A DNA stretch of 64,000 bases from an uncultured Formosa sp. (GCF_947500765.1 NZ_CANMTH010000010.1:1-64000), one strand, 5' to 3'. Positions 1-9,729 are shown, counted from the first letter of the stretch. Notes: generated by a model from the sequence alone, not told the origin. Translations and numbers: made by a program.

Positions 1-36
1 ACACCTTATGTGGTTCTTCAACAGCATGCTGCATAA
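1..36 (+). CDS. Possible C-terminal tail of a gene cut by the left edge
   Basis: One plus-strand frame is open from base 1 and reads TPYVVLQQHAA before a TAA at 34-36. It could be the last 11 codons of a gene beginning left of the window. Too little is present to name a family, and an 11-codon open frame can occur by chance. Confidence 0.25.
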   Translation, partial: TPYVVLQQHAA

Positions 37-202
37 AAAAAACTAAATCTTTATTAGGATTTTATCTTGGAATACGTATAAGATTAGTTGCGTGAACTAA
101 ATATTAACTTTAAATATAAGCAATACAAAAGAGACACGCAATAAGTTTCCAAAGAGGAAACAACTAGCAATTAATTTTATACGGTGTTGTAATTAGTTAT
201 TT

Positions 203-400
203 ATGATTTCTCAAAAAAAACAAACTGTTATTCAGTCCAACGCAGAACTTGCTAATGGTAAAAAATTTCAAGATTTAGTTAAATTAATTGATACACATAT
301 TCCTTCACAAACTTTAGAATCTAGAATTCTTATAAAAGAAATCTCGTCTTTCATAGGTTTTAAGGATTCAAAAATGAACAGAATAGCAAGACATAATTAA
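203..400 (+). CDS. Small hypothetical protein (65 aa)
   Basis: I do not recognise this 65-residue protein. It is soluble, Lys/Ile/Ser rich, has no signal peptide or membrane segment, and reads MISQKKQTVIQSNAEL at its start. It ends tail to tail with the next minus-strand gene, sharing 4 bases (397-400), as real convergent genes often do. The 200 bases upstream are AT-rich with no clear Bacteroidota promoter. Short length and lack of a known domain keep confidence moderate. Confidence 0.45.
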   Translation: MISQKKQTVIQSNAELANGKKFQDLVKLIDTHIPSQTLESRILIKEISSFIGFKDSKMNRIARHN

Positions 401-654
401 GGTCTTATTTTTTCATACTCCGCTTTTAATTCAGAACTAACATTAATTAATTCAGCACTACCAGAAGAAAAGTCAGAATTACACTTTATATAAACAGTTC
501 CGTTTTCAGAGTTTATTTTATCTATAATCGTAGGAAATCCTCCGAGAATAGTTATTGAGTTTACTAATTGGTTCATTTCATTTGTAAATTCATATTTACT
601 AGAATCGTATTCAGTAATAAAATTATTCAATATAATGTTTTTAATTTTATTCAT
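397..654 (-). CDS. Small hypothetical protein (85 aa)
   Basis: This is an unrecognised 85-residue cytosolic protein with no signal peptide. It has a mixed alpha/beta-looking sequence with a central segment FPTIIDKINSENGTVYIKC. It converges with the 65-aa gene and shares 4 bases with it. It lies 165 bases beyond the umuC stop and faces the same way as umuDC. Nothing in the sequence indicates a function. Confidence 0.45.
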   Translation of the reverse strand: MNKIKNIILNNFITEYDSSKYEFTNEMNQLVNSITILGGFPTIIDKINSENGTVYIKCNSDFSSGSAELINVSSELKAEYEKIRP

Positions 655-818
655 AATTTCGGTTTTTTAATTAATTACAACTCCTTTTATCAATACTAAA
701 TACTCCTATATCAAGAATAAGTAAAGGGATATTGTTAGTTTAAGCACTAAATGTATTACTTTCCTGTAGGTTAAGAATACGGTTACCCGTAAATGGGTGG
801 TATTTTAAATTAAATAGA

Positions 819-2078
819 CTAAATCTTTACCCGAATAATATCGTTTATATGTGTAGAATACCTTGGCGACAAACGTTCTTGTTTCATTTTCCATTGTCGG
901 CCGAGGGATTGAGCCCCGAACTTTACTTTATTGTTACCATAGGACGTATTTAGCCTATCGACAATTGCCATTAGGGGTTGGTGCTTTGGATTCTCGTTAG
1001 AGAATAGACTAAATTGTTTTTGGTCTTCTGGAGTGAGGTTCATTACAATTACGCCGGCTTTTTTGTAATGGAAATCTTTTTTATAAATACACTCTAATGC
1101 TTTATGAGCTGCTTTTATGAGATCGAAACTTGAATTTGTTGGTGTTTCGGTTTTAACAACCACATTACGGTAGTATTGTGGTAGGTCTTTACGAAACCCG
1201 TTAGTCTGTAAAAAGACCATGACCGCATTAGTATGGGAGTTTTGGTGACGTAATTTTTCGGCACAAGAAATGGCGAATGTTGCCACACGTTCTTGGAGAT
1301 CTGCATAATCTGTAATCATGCCTTCGAATGACCGTGTGGTGGCAATTGATTTTTTTGTGTTTGGGGTTTCTAAATCTAGGGTTGGTTTTCCTTCTAAGTC
1401 GTGTTTTAACCTTAATCCGATAACTGACATATGTTTACGCACCCAGTCGTCTGACTGCAGCGTAAATTGATAAGCGTTATGTATGTTTAATGCTCTTAAG
1501 CGTTTGGCATGTTTTCTACCTACACCCCAAACATCTTCTATAGCGGTCCATTTAAGTGCTTTTACGCGCTTTTCTTCTGTATCTATAACATAGACACCTT
1601 GGGTACGTTCTGTAAACTTCTTAGCTATCTTATTAGCCACTTTGGTTAATGCTTTTGTGGATGCAAAACCAATGCTTATTGGAATACCGGTACCTCTGGT
1701 TACTTGTTTTCTCATGGTATCCCCTATTTCCTGAATATTGAAATATTGGAATCCGTTAAACTTTAGAAAGGCTTCGTCTATACTGTAGATTTCGATATCT
1801 GGAGAGAAGTTGGCAAGCAAGCTCATTACACGACTGCTCATATCTCCATACAAGGCATAGTTGGATGAAAAAACGTGAATATTGTGTTTTATAAATAGGT
1901 GTTTGTATTCGAATGCCGGTGCCCCCATAGGAATACCCAAAGCTTTAGCTTCGTTAGACCGTGCAATGACACAGCCATCGTTATTTGATAGTACCGCTAT
2001 AGGCTTACCATTTAGAGCTGGGTTGAATACGCGTTCGCAAGAGGCGTAGAAATTATTACAATCGACCAGGGCAAACAT
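819..2078 (-). CDS. umuC: DNA polymerase V catalytic subunit UmuC (Y-family)
   Basis: This is a 419-residue Y-family translesion DNA polymerase. The palm motif MFALVDCNNFYASCERVF supplies the first metal-binding Asp (D6), and YSIDEAF (about 98-104) supplies the D101-E102 pair. A thumb region with helix-hairpin-helix (about 175-225) and a little-finger domain follow. Near the C-terminus, QKQFSLF resembles a beta-clamp-binding peptide. Length is usual for UmuC. Its ATG overlaps the umuD stop codon by one base (TAATG), so the two are translationally coupled. The expected role is error-prone synthesis past DNA lesions with processed UmuD. Confidence 0.96.
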   Translation of the reverse strand: MFALVDCNNFYASCERVFNPALNGKPIAVLSNNDGCVIARSNEAKALGIPMGAPAFEYKHLFIKHNIHVFSSNYALYGDMSSRVMSLLANFSPDIEIYSIDEAFLKFNGFQYFNIQEIGDTMRKQVTRGTGIPISIGFASTKALTKVANKIAKKFTERTQGVYVIDTEEKRVKALKWTAIEDVWGVGRKHAKRLRALNIHNAYQFTLQSDDWVRKHMSVIGLRLKHDLEGKPTLDLETPNTKKSIATTRSFEGMITDYADLQERVATFAISCAEKLRHQNSHTNAVMVFLQTNGFRKDLPQYYRNVVVKTETPTNSSFDLIKAAHKALECIYKKDFHYKKAGVIVMNLTPEDQKQFSLFSNENPKHQPLMAIVDRLNTSYGNNKVKFGAQSLGRQWKMKQERLSPRYSTHINDIIRVKI

Positions 2079-2524
2079 TAGAAGTATTTTATAACGTTAA
2101 TGACGATACCCCAAATGATAAAATCGTTATCGGATGTAACACAAATGGGTTTATAGTCTTCATTTTCGGCAATCAGCCAAATACAATCCTTTTCTATTTT
2201 AATGCGTTTTACAGTGAATTCACCATCGATAAAACAGACTGCTATCTTATTGTCTTTAGGCTCCAGGCTTTTGTCGACAATTAATAAATCGCCATCATGG
2301 ATGCCTACGTTTTTCATTGAATGTCCGTTGACTCTACCGTAAAACGTCGTACTCGGATTTTTAATAAGATGCTTGTTGAGGTCGATATTAATATCTAGAA
2401 AGTCGTCTGCAGGCGATGGGAATCCTGCACTAATACCATTAACAAATGGGAGTTCTATAGCCGAATTGTATTCGGGTATAAAAAACGTAAGTGGTTTTAT
2501 TTGATATAACTTTCTAATTTGCAT
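2078..2524 (-). CDS. umuD: UmuD, LexA-like S24 self-processing peptidase
   Basis: This is a 148-residue S24 peptidase of the UmuD/LexA group without a DNA-binding domain. The cleavage region ISAGFPSPADD carries the Ala-Gly scissile bond at about A33-G34. The catalytic Ser lies in GHSM (S69) and the Lys in GEFTVKRI (K106). In this family RecA-stimulated self-cleavage yields UmuD', which partners UmuC in polymerase V. It is the first gene of the umuDC pair. The ATG at 2524 is preceded closely by a promoter-like box, leaving little room for a leader. Confidence 0.95.
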   Translation of the reverse strand: MQIRKLYQIKPLTFFIPEYNSAIELPFVNGISAGFPSPADDFLDINIDLNKHLIKNPSTTFYGRVNGHSMKNVGIHDGDLLIVDKSLEPKDNKIAVCFIDGEFTVKRIKIEKDCIWLIAENEDYKPICVTSDNDFIIWGIVINVIKYF

Positions 2525-2528
2525 GCTA

Positions 2529-2536
2529 CAAAATTA
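2529..2536 (-). promoter_or_regulatory. -7 box (TAATTTTG) before umuD
   Basis: On the minus strand these bases read TAATTTTG, a perfect match to the Bacteroidota -7 consensus TAnnTTTG. The box ends only 4 bases before the umuD ATG, and there is no TTG at a suitable -33 distance. If used, the transcript would be leaderless or nearly so. Confidence 0.35.
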
Positions 2537-2929
2537 AACAATAGATATGTAAAAATGTAGCAGTGTTGATAAGTTTAAAGGTAGGTAGTTTATTAAAATA
2601 ACATTTAATCATACGTAAAAAAGCTTACAAAATCAATTTCTTGACTTCGAAAGCTTGATGCATTATCTATTTTATCTCAACTTAATTTACTGTTTTGGAC
2701 ACCTAGTTTAATACAATAAAAATATAACCAAAGACATACTATTAATTTATCATTCATTACGAGATCAGATGGATTTTTAATGATGAAAAATGTTTTGTCC
2801 CCTATAAAACCGACTTCATATTTAACTAAAACTACCTTAGCACGTAACGGTTTTATTATCAAGTTTTAATCTAGAATAAGGGTAAAAAAACCATATCTCT
2901 TCTCCCTCATATTTTTATTTCTTTTCTCT
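2537..2929. other. Intergenic region between umuD and the symporter gene
   Basis: About 390 bases with no gene I can support. A 61-codon minus-strand open frame (2677-2862) lacks family resemblance. No terminator hairpin with a T-run was found after the symporter stop at 2930, and no repeat stands out. Confidence 0.5.
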
Positions 2930-4495
2930 TCAGGACAGCCATATATATATTCCAACAACGATACCAACAACCAGATACCCTACTGGTTTTAAATACCTCC
3001 AAGGTGTAATATCTACTTGTTTTGTATACTCCTGTTCAAAATCTGTTTCTCTTGGTATAAAATGACTAACAACGAACATAATGATAATTGTTAATACAAA
3101 CAATATTCCCATTAAATGTAAGAAACTGATGTCTGGTTTAATAATATATAATGTCATTAAATACGTAACTACGCTAAATAGAATAGCAATGTTAGCTGCT
3201 TTTCCTGAAACACGTTTAGAAAATATTCCAATAATTATAATGGCTAAGATAGGCACACTATGCGTACCATTTAATTCCTGTAAATACGTAAAAATCCCAC
3301 CTTGTACACCATATAACAAAGGTGCTATACCCATAGAAAACAAAGCTAGTACTATACCAAATGTTTTACCTGCCTTTACAACTTGTGTACCTGATGCTTC
3401 TTTATTAATATATTCTTTATAAAAGTCTAACCCGAACAAAGTGACAGAACTATTTAAAGCACTGTTAAACGAGCTTAAAATAGCTCCAAATAATACTGCG
3501 GCAAAAAAACCAATAAATGCTACAGGCAATACAGCTTTCACAACCATTGGGTAGGCCTCATCGGGATTTTCAATATTTCCATTAAAAATATAAAATGCGA
3601 TTATACCAGGTAACACTACGATAAATGGTCCTAATATTTTAATAAACGCAGCTAATAGTAGTCCCTTTTGACCTTCTTTTAAATTTTTAGCTCCAAGAGC
3701 CCTTTGAATAATGGCCTGATTAGTCCCCCAATAATAAAAATTAACAATAATCATCCCTGTAAAAAGAGTCCAAAATGGGACATCCGAATCAGGTCCCCCT
3801 ATAATATCAAACTTTTCAGGAAGGACTGTTGTAAGTGTTTTTAATCCCGTAAAAATATTTCCATCACCAATTTTCATTAAACCAAAAATTGGAATTAAAG
3901 ACCCTCCTATAATTAGTCCAATGGCATTTATCGAATCTGAAATAACTACTGCTTTTAATCCCCCAAAAATAGCATATATACTCCCGACAATCCCTATAGC
4001 CCATACAGTTACCCATAATGCAGGTTCAGGACTCATTCCTAATTTTTCAGGAATATCAAACATTGAGTTTATTGCTAATGCTCCTGAATAAAGTACTGTT
4101 GGCAACATCGAAATGGCATATCCTAAAAGAAAAAGTAATGAGACAATTGTTTTAGTGGATTTACCATACCTATTTTCTAAAAATTGTGGAATTGTTGCTA
4201 TACCACTTTTTAAATATTTTGGCAGTAAAACAAACGCTGTAAAAACCATGGCTATAGCCGCAACAACCTCGTATGCCATAATTGGTATACCATCTCTAAA
4301 AGACACGCCATTCATACCTACAATTTGTTCGGTGGAAAGGTTTGTAAGTAACAAAGACCCCGCAATAACAGGTCCTGTTAAGCTTCTTCCTCCTAAAAAA
4401 TAGCCATCTGAAGACGTTTCGTCTGTCTTTCTTGAATACCACCAAGCTAATAAGGCCACTAATAAAGTAAAGACGACAAAAGAAATAATTTCCAT
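2930..4495 (-). CDS. Sodium:solute symporter (SSS family), probable L-arabinose/sugar importer
   Basis: This is a 521-residue inner-membrane protein with about 13-14 hydrophobic helices, of the SSS/SGLT type. It starts MEIISFVVFTLLVALLAWWYS, followed by the SSS-typical DGYFLGGRSLTGPVIAGSLL and later ATIPQFLENRYG. Sodium-coupled sugar uptake is the family role. Substrate is inferred from context: it is the last gene of the araB-araD-araA-galM run, 56 bases after galM, so arabinose is the likely cargo. The gene is full length. A 70-base gap separates it from the unrelated umuDC region. Confidence 0.9.
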   Translation of the reverse strand: MEIISFVVFTLLVALLAWWYSRKTDETSSDGYFLGGRSLTGPVIAGSLLLTNLSTEQIVGMNGVSFRDGIPIMAYEVVAAIAMVFTAFVLLPKYLKSGIATIPQFLENRYGKSTKTIVSLLFLLGYAISMLPTVLYSGALAINSMFDIPEKLGMSPEPALWVTVWAIGIVGSIYAIFGGLKAVVISDSINAIGLIIGGSLIPIFGLMKIGDGNIFTGLKTLTTVLPEKFDIIGGPDSDVPFWTLFTGMIIVNFYYWGTNQAIIQRALGAKNLKEGQKGLLLAAFIKILGPFIVVLPGIIAFYIFNGNIENPDEAYPMVVKAVLPVAFIGFFAAVLFGAILSSFNSALNSSVTLFGLDFYKEYINKEASGTQVVKAGKTFGIVLALFSMGIAPLLYGVQGGIFTYLQELNGTHSVPILAIIIIGIFSKRVSGKAANIAILFSVVTYLMTLYIIKPDISFLHLMGILFVLTIIIMFVVSHFIPRETDFEQEYTKQVDITPWRYLKPVGYLVVGIVVGIYIWLS

Positions 4496-4551
4496 AAGGT
4501 AACGAGTTTAGTTAATTTTAAATAGTTTTGTAAACACAGTCCATGGCATTT

Positions 4552-5736
4552 TTATTTAACAGAAAACTTAAATAACGTTTTTGTTGCATACATTTCTCCC
4601 GGATTTAAAACCACTGAAGGAAAATCCTTTTGGTTAGGCGCATCAGGGTACTGCTGAGTTTCTAAACAAAAACCTGTTCTGTGTCCATAAGTGCCTCCTT
4701 TTGGCATGGGTAACGTACTATCTAAAAAATTTCCTGTATAAAATTGGATCCCTGGTTCTTCTGTATAAATTTCCATGAATCGGCCACTAGATTTATCATA
4801 AGCAGATGCTACCTTTCTCATGGTATCTTTTTCACCATTTAAAACCCAACAATGGTCGTAACCTTTTCCTAAACTTAATTGTTCATTTTCTAAATTAATG
4901 TCTTTTCCAATAGTATTTGGTTTTCTAAAATCGAATGGTGTCCCTTCCACATTTTTAATGTCTCCAGTTGGAATTAAAGTCGCATCCACAGGTAAAAAAG
5001 CATCAGCGTTGATCATCACTTCATGATCTAGAATATCTTTAGTAAAATCTCCAGTTAAATTAAAATATGCATGTTGAGTTAAATTAACAACAGTTGCTTT
5101 ATCTGTAGTTGCTTCATAAGAAACGTCTAAAGCATTATCATTAGTAAGGGTATAAATTACAGTCACTTTTAAGTTCCCTGGATAACCTTCTTCTCCATCT
5201 TTACTCAAATAGGTTAATTTTAATGATGAATTATCCTCACCTTCAAAAGGTTCGGCAGTCCAAACTACACGATCAAATCCATCAACTCCACCATGTAAGT
5301 GATTAGGTCCATCGTTGATTGCAAGGTTATATTCCGTTCCGTCTAAAGTAAATTTTCCTTTAGCAATACGATTTCCGAAACGACCGATTAATGCACCAAA
5401 AAAAGGATTATCTTTTAAATAATCCTCTAAATTATCAAATCCTATAATGACATTTTCAAACTTCCCATCCTTATTTGGAACTTTTAAAGATGTTATTCTA
5501 CCGCCGTACGTAATCACATTCAATTCGACTCCATTCGCATTCTTAAGTGTAAATTTATCTATAGTTGTGCTATCAGGCATGATACCAAATTTAGATTTTT
5601 CAATAGTCAATTTTTCTTTCACGGCATCTTCCTTTTTATCAATTTCATGCTCTTTTTTAGTTTCCTTACAGCTAACAGTTGTAATAAGCATTAGTAAAAA
5701 TAAGGAGCAATAGAAACTAGATTTTACAATTTTCAT
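4552..5736 (-). CDS. galM: Aldose 1-epimerase (mutarotase), lipoprotein form
   Basis: This is a 394-residue mutarotase interconverting alpha and beta anomers of aldoses. A lipoprotein signal (MKIVKSSFYC..., lipobox TTVSC with Cys23) is followed by a charged linker, so the enzyme should be membrane-anchored outside the cytosol. The galactose mutarotase core shows NHLHGGVDGFDRVVW (His146/His148), TQHAYFNLTG and ETQQYPDAPNQ with the expected catalytic His and Glu. Encoded between araA and the symporter, it probably speeds anomer conversion of arabinose released outside before uptake. Confidence 0.93.
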   Translation of the reverse strand: MKIVKSSFYCSLFLLMLITTVSCKETKKEHEIDKKEDAVKEKLTIEKSKFGIMPDSTTIDKFTLKNANGVELNVITYGGRITSLKVPNKDGKFENVIIGFDNLEDYLKDNPFFGALIGRFGNRIAKGKFTLDGTEYNLAINDGPNHLHGGVDGFDRVVWTAEPFEGEDNSSLKLTYLSKDGEEGYPGNLKVTVIYTLTNDNALDVSYEATTDKATVVNLTQHAYFNLTGDFTKDILDHEVMINADAFLPVDATLIPTGDIKNVEGTPFDFRKPNTIGKDINLENEQLSLGKGYDHCWVLNGEKDTMRKVASAYDKSSGRFMEIYTEEPGIQFYTGNFLDSTLPMPKGGTYGHRTGFCLETQQYPDAPNQKDFPSVVLNPGEMYATKTLFKFSVK

Positions 5737-5770
5737 TATATAAGTCTTTTAGTTTATGTATCGCAATCAA

Positions 5771-7261
5771 TTATTTATAAAATGCTTCGTTGGTTCTAAT
5801 AGCCATTTTAAAATTTCTTATGGTTGTATCTTCATCAATCACTAAGGCTTCAATATTTGCCATTTCAGCAAAATCTTCCATTTGCTCAACAGAAATATTT
5901 TCACTATAACATGTATGATGTGCACCACCTCCTAAAATCCATGCGGAACAAGCCGTTTCAAAATCTGGCAAAGGTTTCCAAATCACTCTTGCCACTGGTA
6001 AATTAGGTAAATCTTCTACAATTTTTTCCCCAATAGTTTTATTGATTAATAATCTAAAACGATTTCCAAAATCCATTAAACTAGCAACAAGAGATGTACC
6101 TGCCCTTCCGTTAAAAATTAAACGCACAGGATCTGCTTTTCCTCCAATACTTAAAGGATGAATTTCACAAGTTGGTTTATTTGATGCTAAAACAGGATCC
6201 ACTTCTAACATATGAGAGCCTAAAATTCTTGGTTCTATAGGATCTAAATGATAAGTGTAATCTTCCATAAAAGCATTTCCTCCTTCTAAGCCAGAGCCCA
6301 TAACTTTCATAGCGCGAGTTAATGCTGCCGTTTTCCAGTCACCTTCACCTGCAAATCCGTAACCTTTTTGCATTAACCGTTGTACTGCTATTCCTGGTAA
6401 TTGTTTTATACCGTGTAAATCTTCAAATGTATCGCTAAAGCCTTTAAAATTTCCATCTACTAAAAACTTCTCTAAACCTAATTCTATACGAGCTGATTCT
6501 ATCAAGGATTGTCTATCTTTTCCGCCTTCAAGCAATGAATCTGCCATATGATAAGATGCTTCATATTCTTTAATTAGCGAATTAATAGCATCACCTGAAA
6601 TACTGTTTATAACTGCCACCAAATCACCAACAGCATAGGTGTTTACAGAAAAACCAAATATGGTTTCTGCCTCTACTTTATCGCCATCGGTTACAGCTAC
6701 AAAACGCATATTATCACCAAAACGTGCAAATTTGGCTCCTTGCCAATCGTCCCAACCAGCTGCAACACGTGTCCAATCCCCTATTTTCTTTTGAACAGAA
6801 TCTGCCGACCAATGTCCAACAACCACCTTTCTATTTTTACGTAAACGACTTACCATAAATCCAAATTCACGGTCTCCATGTGCCGATTGATTAAGATTCA
6901 TGAAATCCATATCGATTGTTCCCCAAGGAATGTCTCGATTAAACTGTGTATGCAAATGCAACATCGGTTTTTGAAGTACCGTTAATCCTCTAATCCACAT
7001 TTTTGCTGGAGAAAAAGTATGCATCCAAGTAATAATTCCAATACAATTCTTTTCTTGGTTTGCGGCGGTTAAGGTTTCGTAAATTTCTTCTGAAGATTTT
7101 ACTGTAGGCTTAAAAATTATATTAACCGGAATTAATTTAGAATCATTTAATTTCTCTGCTATTATAGTTGAATTTTCAGCAACTTGATTTAAAGTTTCTG
7201 GTCCATATAAATCCTGACTTCCTGTTATAAACCAAACTTCTTTTTTTGAAATATCTATCAT
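5771..7261 (-). CDS. araA: L-arabinose isomerase
   Basis: This 496-residue enzyme converts L-arabinose to L-ribulose in the cytosol. The manganese ligands known for AraA can be seen: Glu in GFAGEGDW, Glu in FMEDYTYHLDP, His in LGSHMLEVDP and His in GGGAHHTC. The N-terminus EVWFITGSQDLYGPETL is typical of AraA. Length is normal. It follows araD by 20 bases and precedes galM by 34 bases in one operon. Confidence 0.98.
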   Translation of the reverse strand: MIDISKKEVWFITGSQDLYGPETLNQVAENSTIIAEKLNDSKLIPVNIIFKPTVKSSEEIYETLTAANQEKNCIGIITWMHTFSPAKMWIRGLTVLQKPMLHLHTQFNRDIPWGTIDMDFMNLNQSAHGDREFGFMVSRLRKNRKVVVGHWSADSVQKKIGDWTRVAAGWDDWQGAKFARFGDNMRFVAVTDGDKVEAETIFGFSVNTYAVGDLVAVINSISGDAINSLIKEYEASYHMADSLLEGGKDRQSLIESARIELGLEKFLVDGNFKGFSDTFEDLHGIKQLPGIAVQRLMQKGYGFAGEGDWKTAALTRAMKVMGSGLEGGNAFMEDYTYHLDPIEPRILGSHMLEVDPVLASNKPTCEIHPLSIGGKADPVRLIFNGRAGTSLVASLMDFGNRFRLLINKTIGEKIVEDLPNLPVARVIWKPLPDFETACSAWILGGGAHHTCYSENISVEQMEDFAEMANIEALVIDEDTTIRNFKMAIRTNEAFYK

Positions 7262-7281
7262 ATTAAATACTTTGTTAGTTA

Positions 7282-7983
7282 TTATTGACCGTAATACGAT
7301 TTTGCACCGTGCTTACGCTCATAATGTTTTTTTATTAATGAATTTTTTAATCTTGGAGCGTTAGAATTTATTTGTCTTGTCAAATAAGCCATTTCTGCAA
7401 CTACCTCAAGTACTTTACTATTATAAACAGCCTTTGCTGCATCTTTTCCCCAAGCAAAAGGACCATGACTTCCAATAAGTATCATTTCGACCTCCTTATG
7501 AGACAGTTGTTTATCTTTAAAACATTCTATAATTTGAATGCCAGTGTTGTGTTCGTAATTCCCTTGAATAAGTTCGTCTTTCATTGGTGGTGCACAAGGA
7601 ATATCGGCAGTTAAATGATCGGCGTGAGTGGTTCCCAAAATTGGAATATCTAATTGAGATTGTGCCCAAGCCACGGAATACGTCGCATGCGTATGTGCAA
7701 TTCCTCCAATATCATCCCAGTTTTTATATAAATATGCGTGGGTTTTTGTATCAGAGGAAGGTCTCAACCCGCCTTCAATAATATTATTATCAAAATCTAA
7801 AATCACAATATCTTCAACTTTCAAATCGCTATAGGAAACACCACTTGGTTTAATAGCAAAAACATCATTTTTTCGATCTACAGCACTTACATTTCCAAAC
7901 GTGTATACGACTAAATTCAGTACGTTTAATTGCATATTGGCTTCGTAACATTCTTCTTTAAGTGTTTTATATTTAGAACTCAT
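7282..7983 (-). CDS. araD: L-ribulose-5-phosphate 4-epimerase
   Basis: This 233-residue class II aldolase/epimerase converts L-ribulose 5-phosphate to D-xylulose 5-phosphate, feeding the pentose phosphate pathway. The zinc-binding His pair is in GGIAHTHATYSVAWAQ, with a third His in ILIGSHGPFAWGKD. LGTTHADH and the C-terminal KHGAKSYYGQ tail match the AraD family. The gene sits 4 bases after araB and 20 bases before araA, so the order is araB-araD-araA. Confidence 0.97.
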   Translation of the reverse strand: MSSKYKTLKEECYEANMQLNVLNLVVYTFGNVSAVDRKNDVFAIKPSGVSYSDLKVEDIVILDFDNNIIEGGLRPSSDTKTHAYLYKNWDDIGGIAHTHATYSVAWAQSQLDIPILGTTHADHLTADIPCAPPMKDELIQGNYEHNTGIQIIECFKDKQLSHKEVEMILIGSHGPFAWGKDAAKAVYNSKVLEVVAEMAYLTRQINSNAPRLKNSLIKKHYERKHGAKSYYGQ

Positions 7984-7987
7984 AATT

Positions 7988-9658
7988 TTAATTTTTTATC
8001 TTGTTTTCAACAAAATCAGCTAATTTTTTATAATCATCCATTAAGGCTGCATAGGTTTCAACCTCATTTGCCTTAGGATAATATTCTGCTTCAAAATCAC
8101 TACCCATAACTTTACTCGCTTCAATAACATCTTTATAAATGCCTGCTGCAACCGCTGCATAAATGGCGGCTCCTAAAGCTGGTGCTTGATCTGACTCGGC
8201 AACTTTAATTGGCTTATTTAATACGTTTGCTAAAGTTTGCATTATGAATGGTGACTTCCGAGCTACACCTCCAATTCCTATTACAGATTCTATTATTACT
8301 CCTTCACTTTCAAATCGATCTACAATCATTTTAGAACCAAAACAAATGGCATTTACCAAAGCTTTAAAAATGTGTGGTGCTTTAGTTCCTAGAGAAACTC
8401 CTGTAAATGCAGATTTCAGCTCTTGATTGGCATCAGGTGTACGTCGACCATTTACCCAATCTAAAGCCATAGGTATAGCAACTGAATGTGGAATATTTTC
8501 AGCTTGTTCAGCTAAAGTTCTTATAAATTTAGCATCTATTTCATATTGAAGTTTCTGCTTCAAATCTATCGATAATACCCCTGAAGTCATTACCAAATTA
8601 TCAATTGGCCAATTCAGAATATCCTTAAACCAGGCTAATACATCTCCAAATGCAGATTGACCTGCCTCTAAACCAATCATTCCAGGAATCACCGAGCCAT
8701 CAACTTGACCGCAAATCCCCTTTACACAAATATCACCAAGAGTTTCATAAGACGATACCATTATATCACACGTTGATGTTCCCATTACACGTACTAACGT
8801 ATTGTTATCAACCTTAGCTCCAACTGCTCCCGAATGTGCATCAAAGGTTCCTACAGCTATAACACATGTTGTAGACAAGCCCAATTTCTTAGCCCATTCT
8901 TCGTTTAAATTTCCTGCTATTTCATTGGAAGTAAATGTATCATCGTAAAGATTACCTCTTAACTCTCCTAAATAAGGATCCAATTTAGAAAGGAACTCAC
9001 TAGCAGGTAAACCTCCCCAGCTTTCATTCCACATAGCTTTATGACCAGCAGCACATCGACTTCTTTTAAACGTGATTAAATCTTTATTATTGGCAAGTAA
9101 ATAGGTGATAAAATCGCAATGTTCCATCCATGTATAAGCGGCTTCCTTAACAGCCTTATCTTCTCTGACAATATGTAAAATTTTGGCCCAAAACCATTCA
9201 GATGAATAAATTCCGCCTTCATATTTAGTAAAGTCGTCACCACCCCAAGATCTAGACAATTTATTAATCTCATTAGCTTCTTTTACGGAAGTATGATCTT
9301 TCCAAAGTACCATCATAGCATTCGGATTTTCTGTAAAACCATCAAGCAACGCTAATGGTACACCTTCCTTATTTAAAGGCAATGGAGAAGATCCCGTTGT
9401 GTCAATACATATTCCAGCAACGGTTTCTGGTCTTATACCACTTTGAGACACTACAGAGGTAATTGTATGTTCTAATCCTTCAATATGATCTAAAGGATGT
9501 TGTCTAAATAGATTTATACTCGAATTACAATATTTCTGTTCTTTCCATCTCGGATACCAGTATACTTCTGATGCCAATTCGGCTCCATTTTGAGTATCAA
9601 TTAAAACGGCTCTTACTGAATCAGATCCATAATCTAACCCTATTACGTATGTTTTCAT
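7988..9658 (-). CDS. araB: Ribulokinase (FGGY family)
   Basis: This 556-residue FGGY kinase phosphorylates L-ribulose. The N-terminal phosphate-binding motif GLDYGSDSVRAVLID, the CIDTTGSSPLPL segment and the C-terminal IGIGGVARKSPFIMQ are all present. Length is normal for AraB. It is the first gene of the araB-araD-araA-galM-symporter operon. The 140 bases upstream carry a TATATTTG -7 box and a 27-base AraR-type dyad, so arabinose-dependent derepression is likely. Confidence 0.97.
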   Translation of the reverse strand: MKTYVIGLDYGSDSVRAVLIDTQNGAELASEVYWYPRWKEQKYCNSSINLFRQHPLDHIEGLEHTITSVVSQSGIRPETVAGICIDTTGSSPLPLNKEGVPLALLDGFTENPNAMMVLWKDHTSVKEANEINKLSRSWGGDDFTKYEGGIYSSEWFWAKILHIVREDKAVKEAAYTWMEHCDFITYLLANNKDLITFKRSRCAAGHKAMWNESWGGLPASEFLSKLDPYLGELRGNLYDDTFTSNEIAGNLNEEWAKKLGLSTTCVIAVGTFDAHSGAVGAKVDNNTLVRVMGTSTCDIMVSSYETLGDICVKGICGQVDGSVIPGMIGLEAGQSAFGDVLAWFKDILNWPIDNLVMTSGVLSIDLKQKLQYEIDAKFIRTLAEQAENIPHSVAIPMALDWVNGRRTPDANQELKSAFTGVSLGTKAPHIFKALVNAICFGSKMIVDRFESEGVIIESVIGIGGVARKSPFIMQTLANVLNKPIKVAESDQAPALGAAIYAAVAAGIYKDVIEASKVMGSDFEAEYYPKANEVETYAALMDDYKKLADFVENKIKN

Positions 9659-9682
9659 ATCTTTTGTTAGTTTCCTGCATTA

Positions 9683-9690
9683 CAAATATA
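9683..9690 (-). promoter_or_regulatory. -7 box (TATATTTG) of the araB operon
   Basis: On the minus strand these bases read TATATTTG, a perfect match to TAnnTTTG, 24 bases before the araB ATG. The usual -33 position lies inside the neighbouring operator dyad; the only nearby TTG (9706-9708) has a short 15-base spacer. Confidence 0.6.
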
Positions 9691-9702
9691 AACGATAATT
9701 TT

Positions 9703-9729
9703 AAACAAGTGTTTTTTTTACACTTGTTT
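9703..9729. promoter_or_regulatory. AraR operator candidate before araB
   Basis: A perfect 10-base inverted repeat, AAACAAGTGT and ACACTTGTTT, is separated by seven T. It covers the expected -33 area of the araB promoter, which fits repression by occlusion. The core AAGTGT-N7-ACACTT recurs before susC, araR and tkt. Assignment to AraR is inferred from this distribution. Confidence 0.75.

Noticed and set aside
780..818. ACCC/GGGT dyad as a umuC terminator
   Set aside because: Four-base stem and no T-run on the minus strand.
2677..2862. 61-codon minus-strand open frame
   Set aside because: No family resemblance, no promoter or clear ribosome site, and composition like the surrounding AT-rich spacer.
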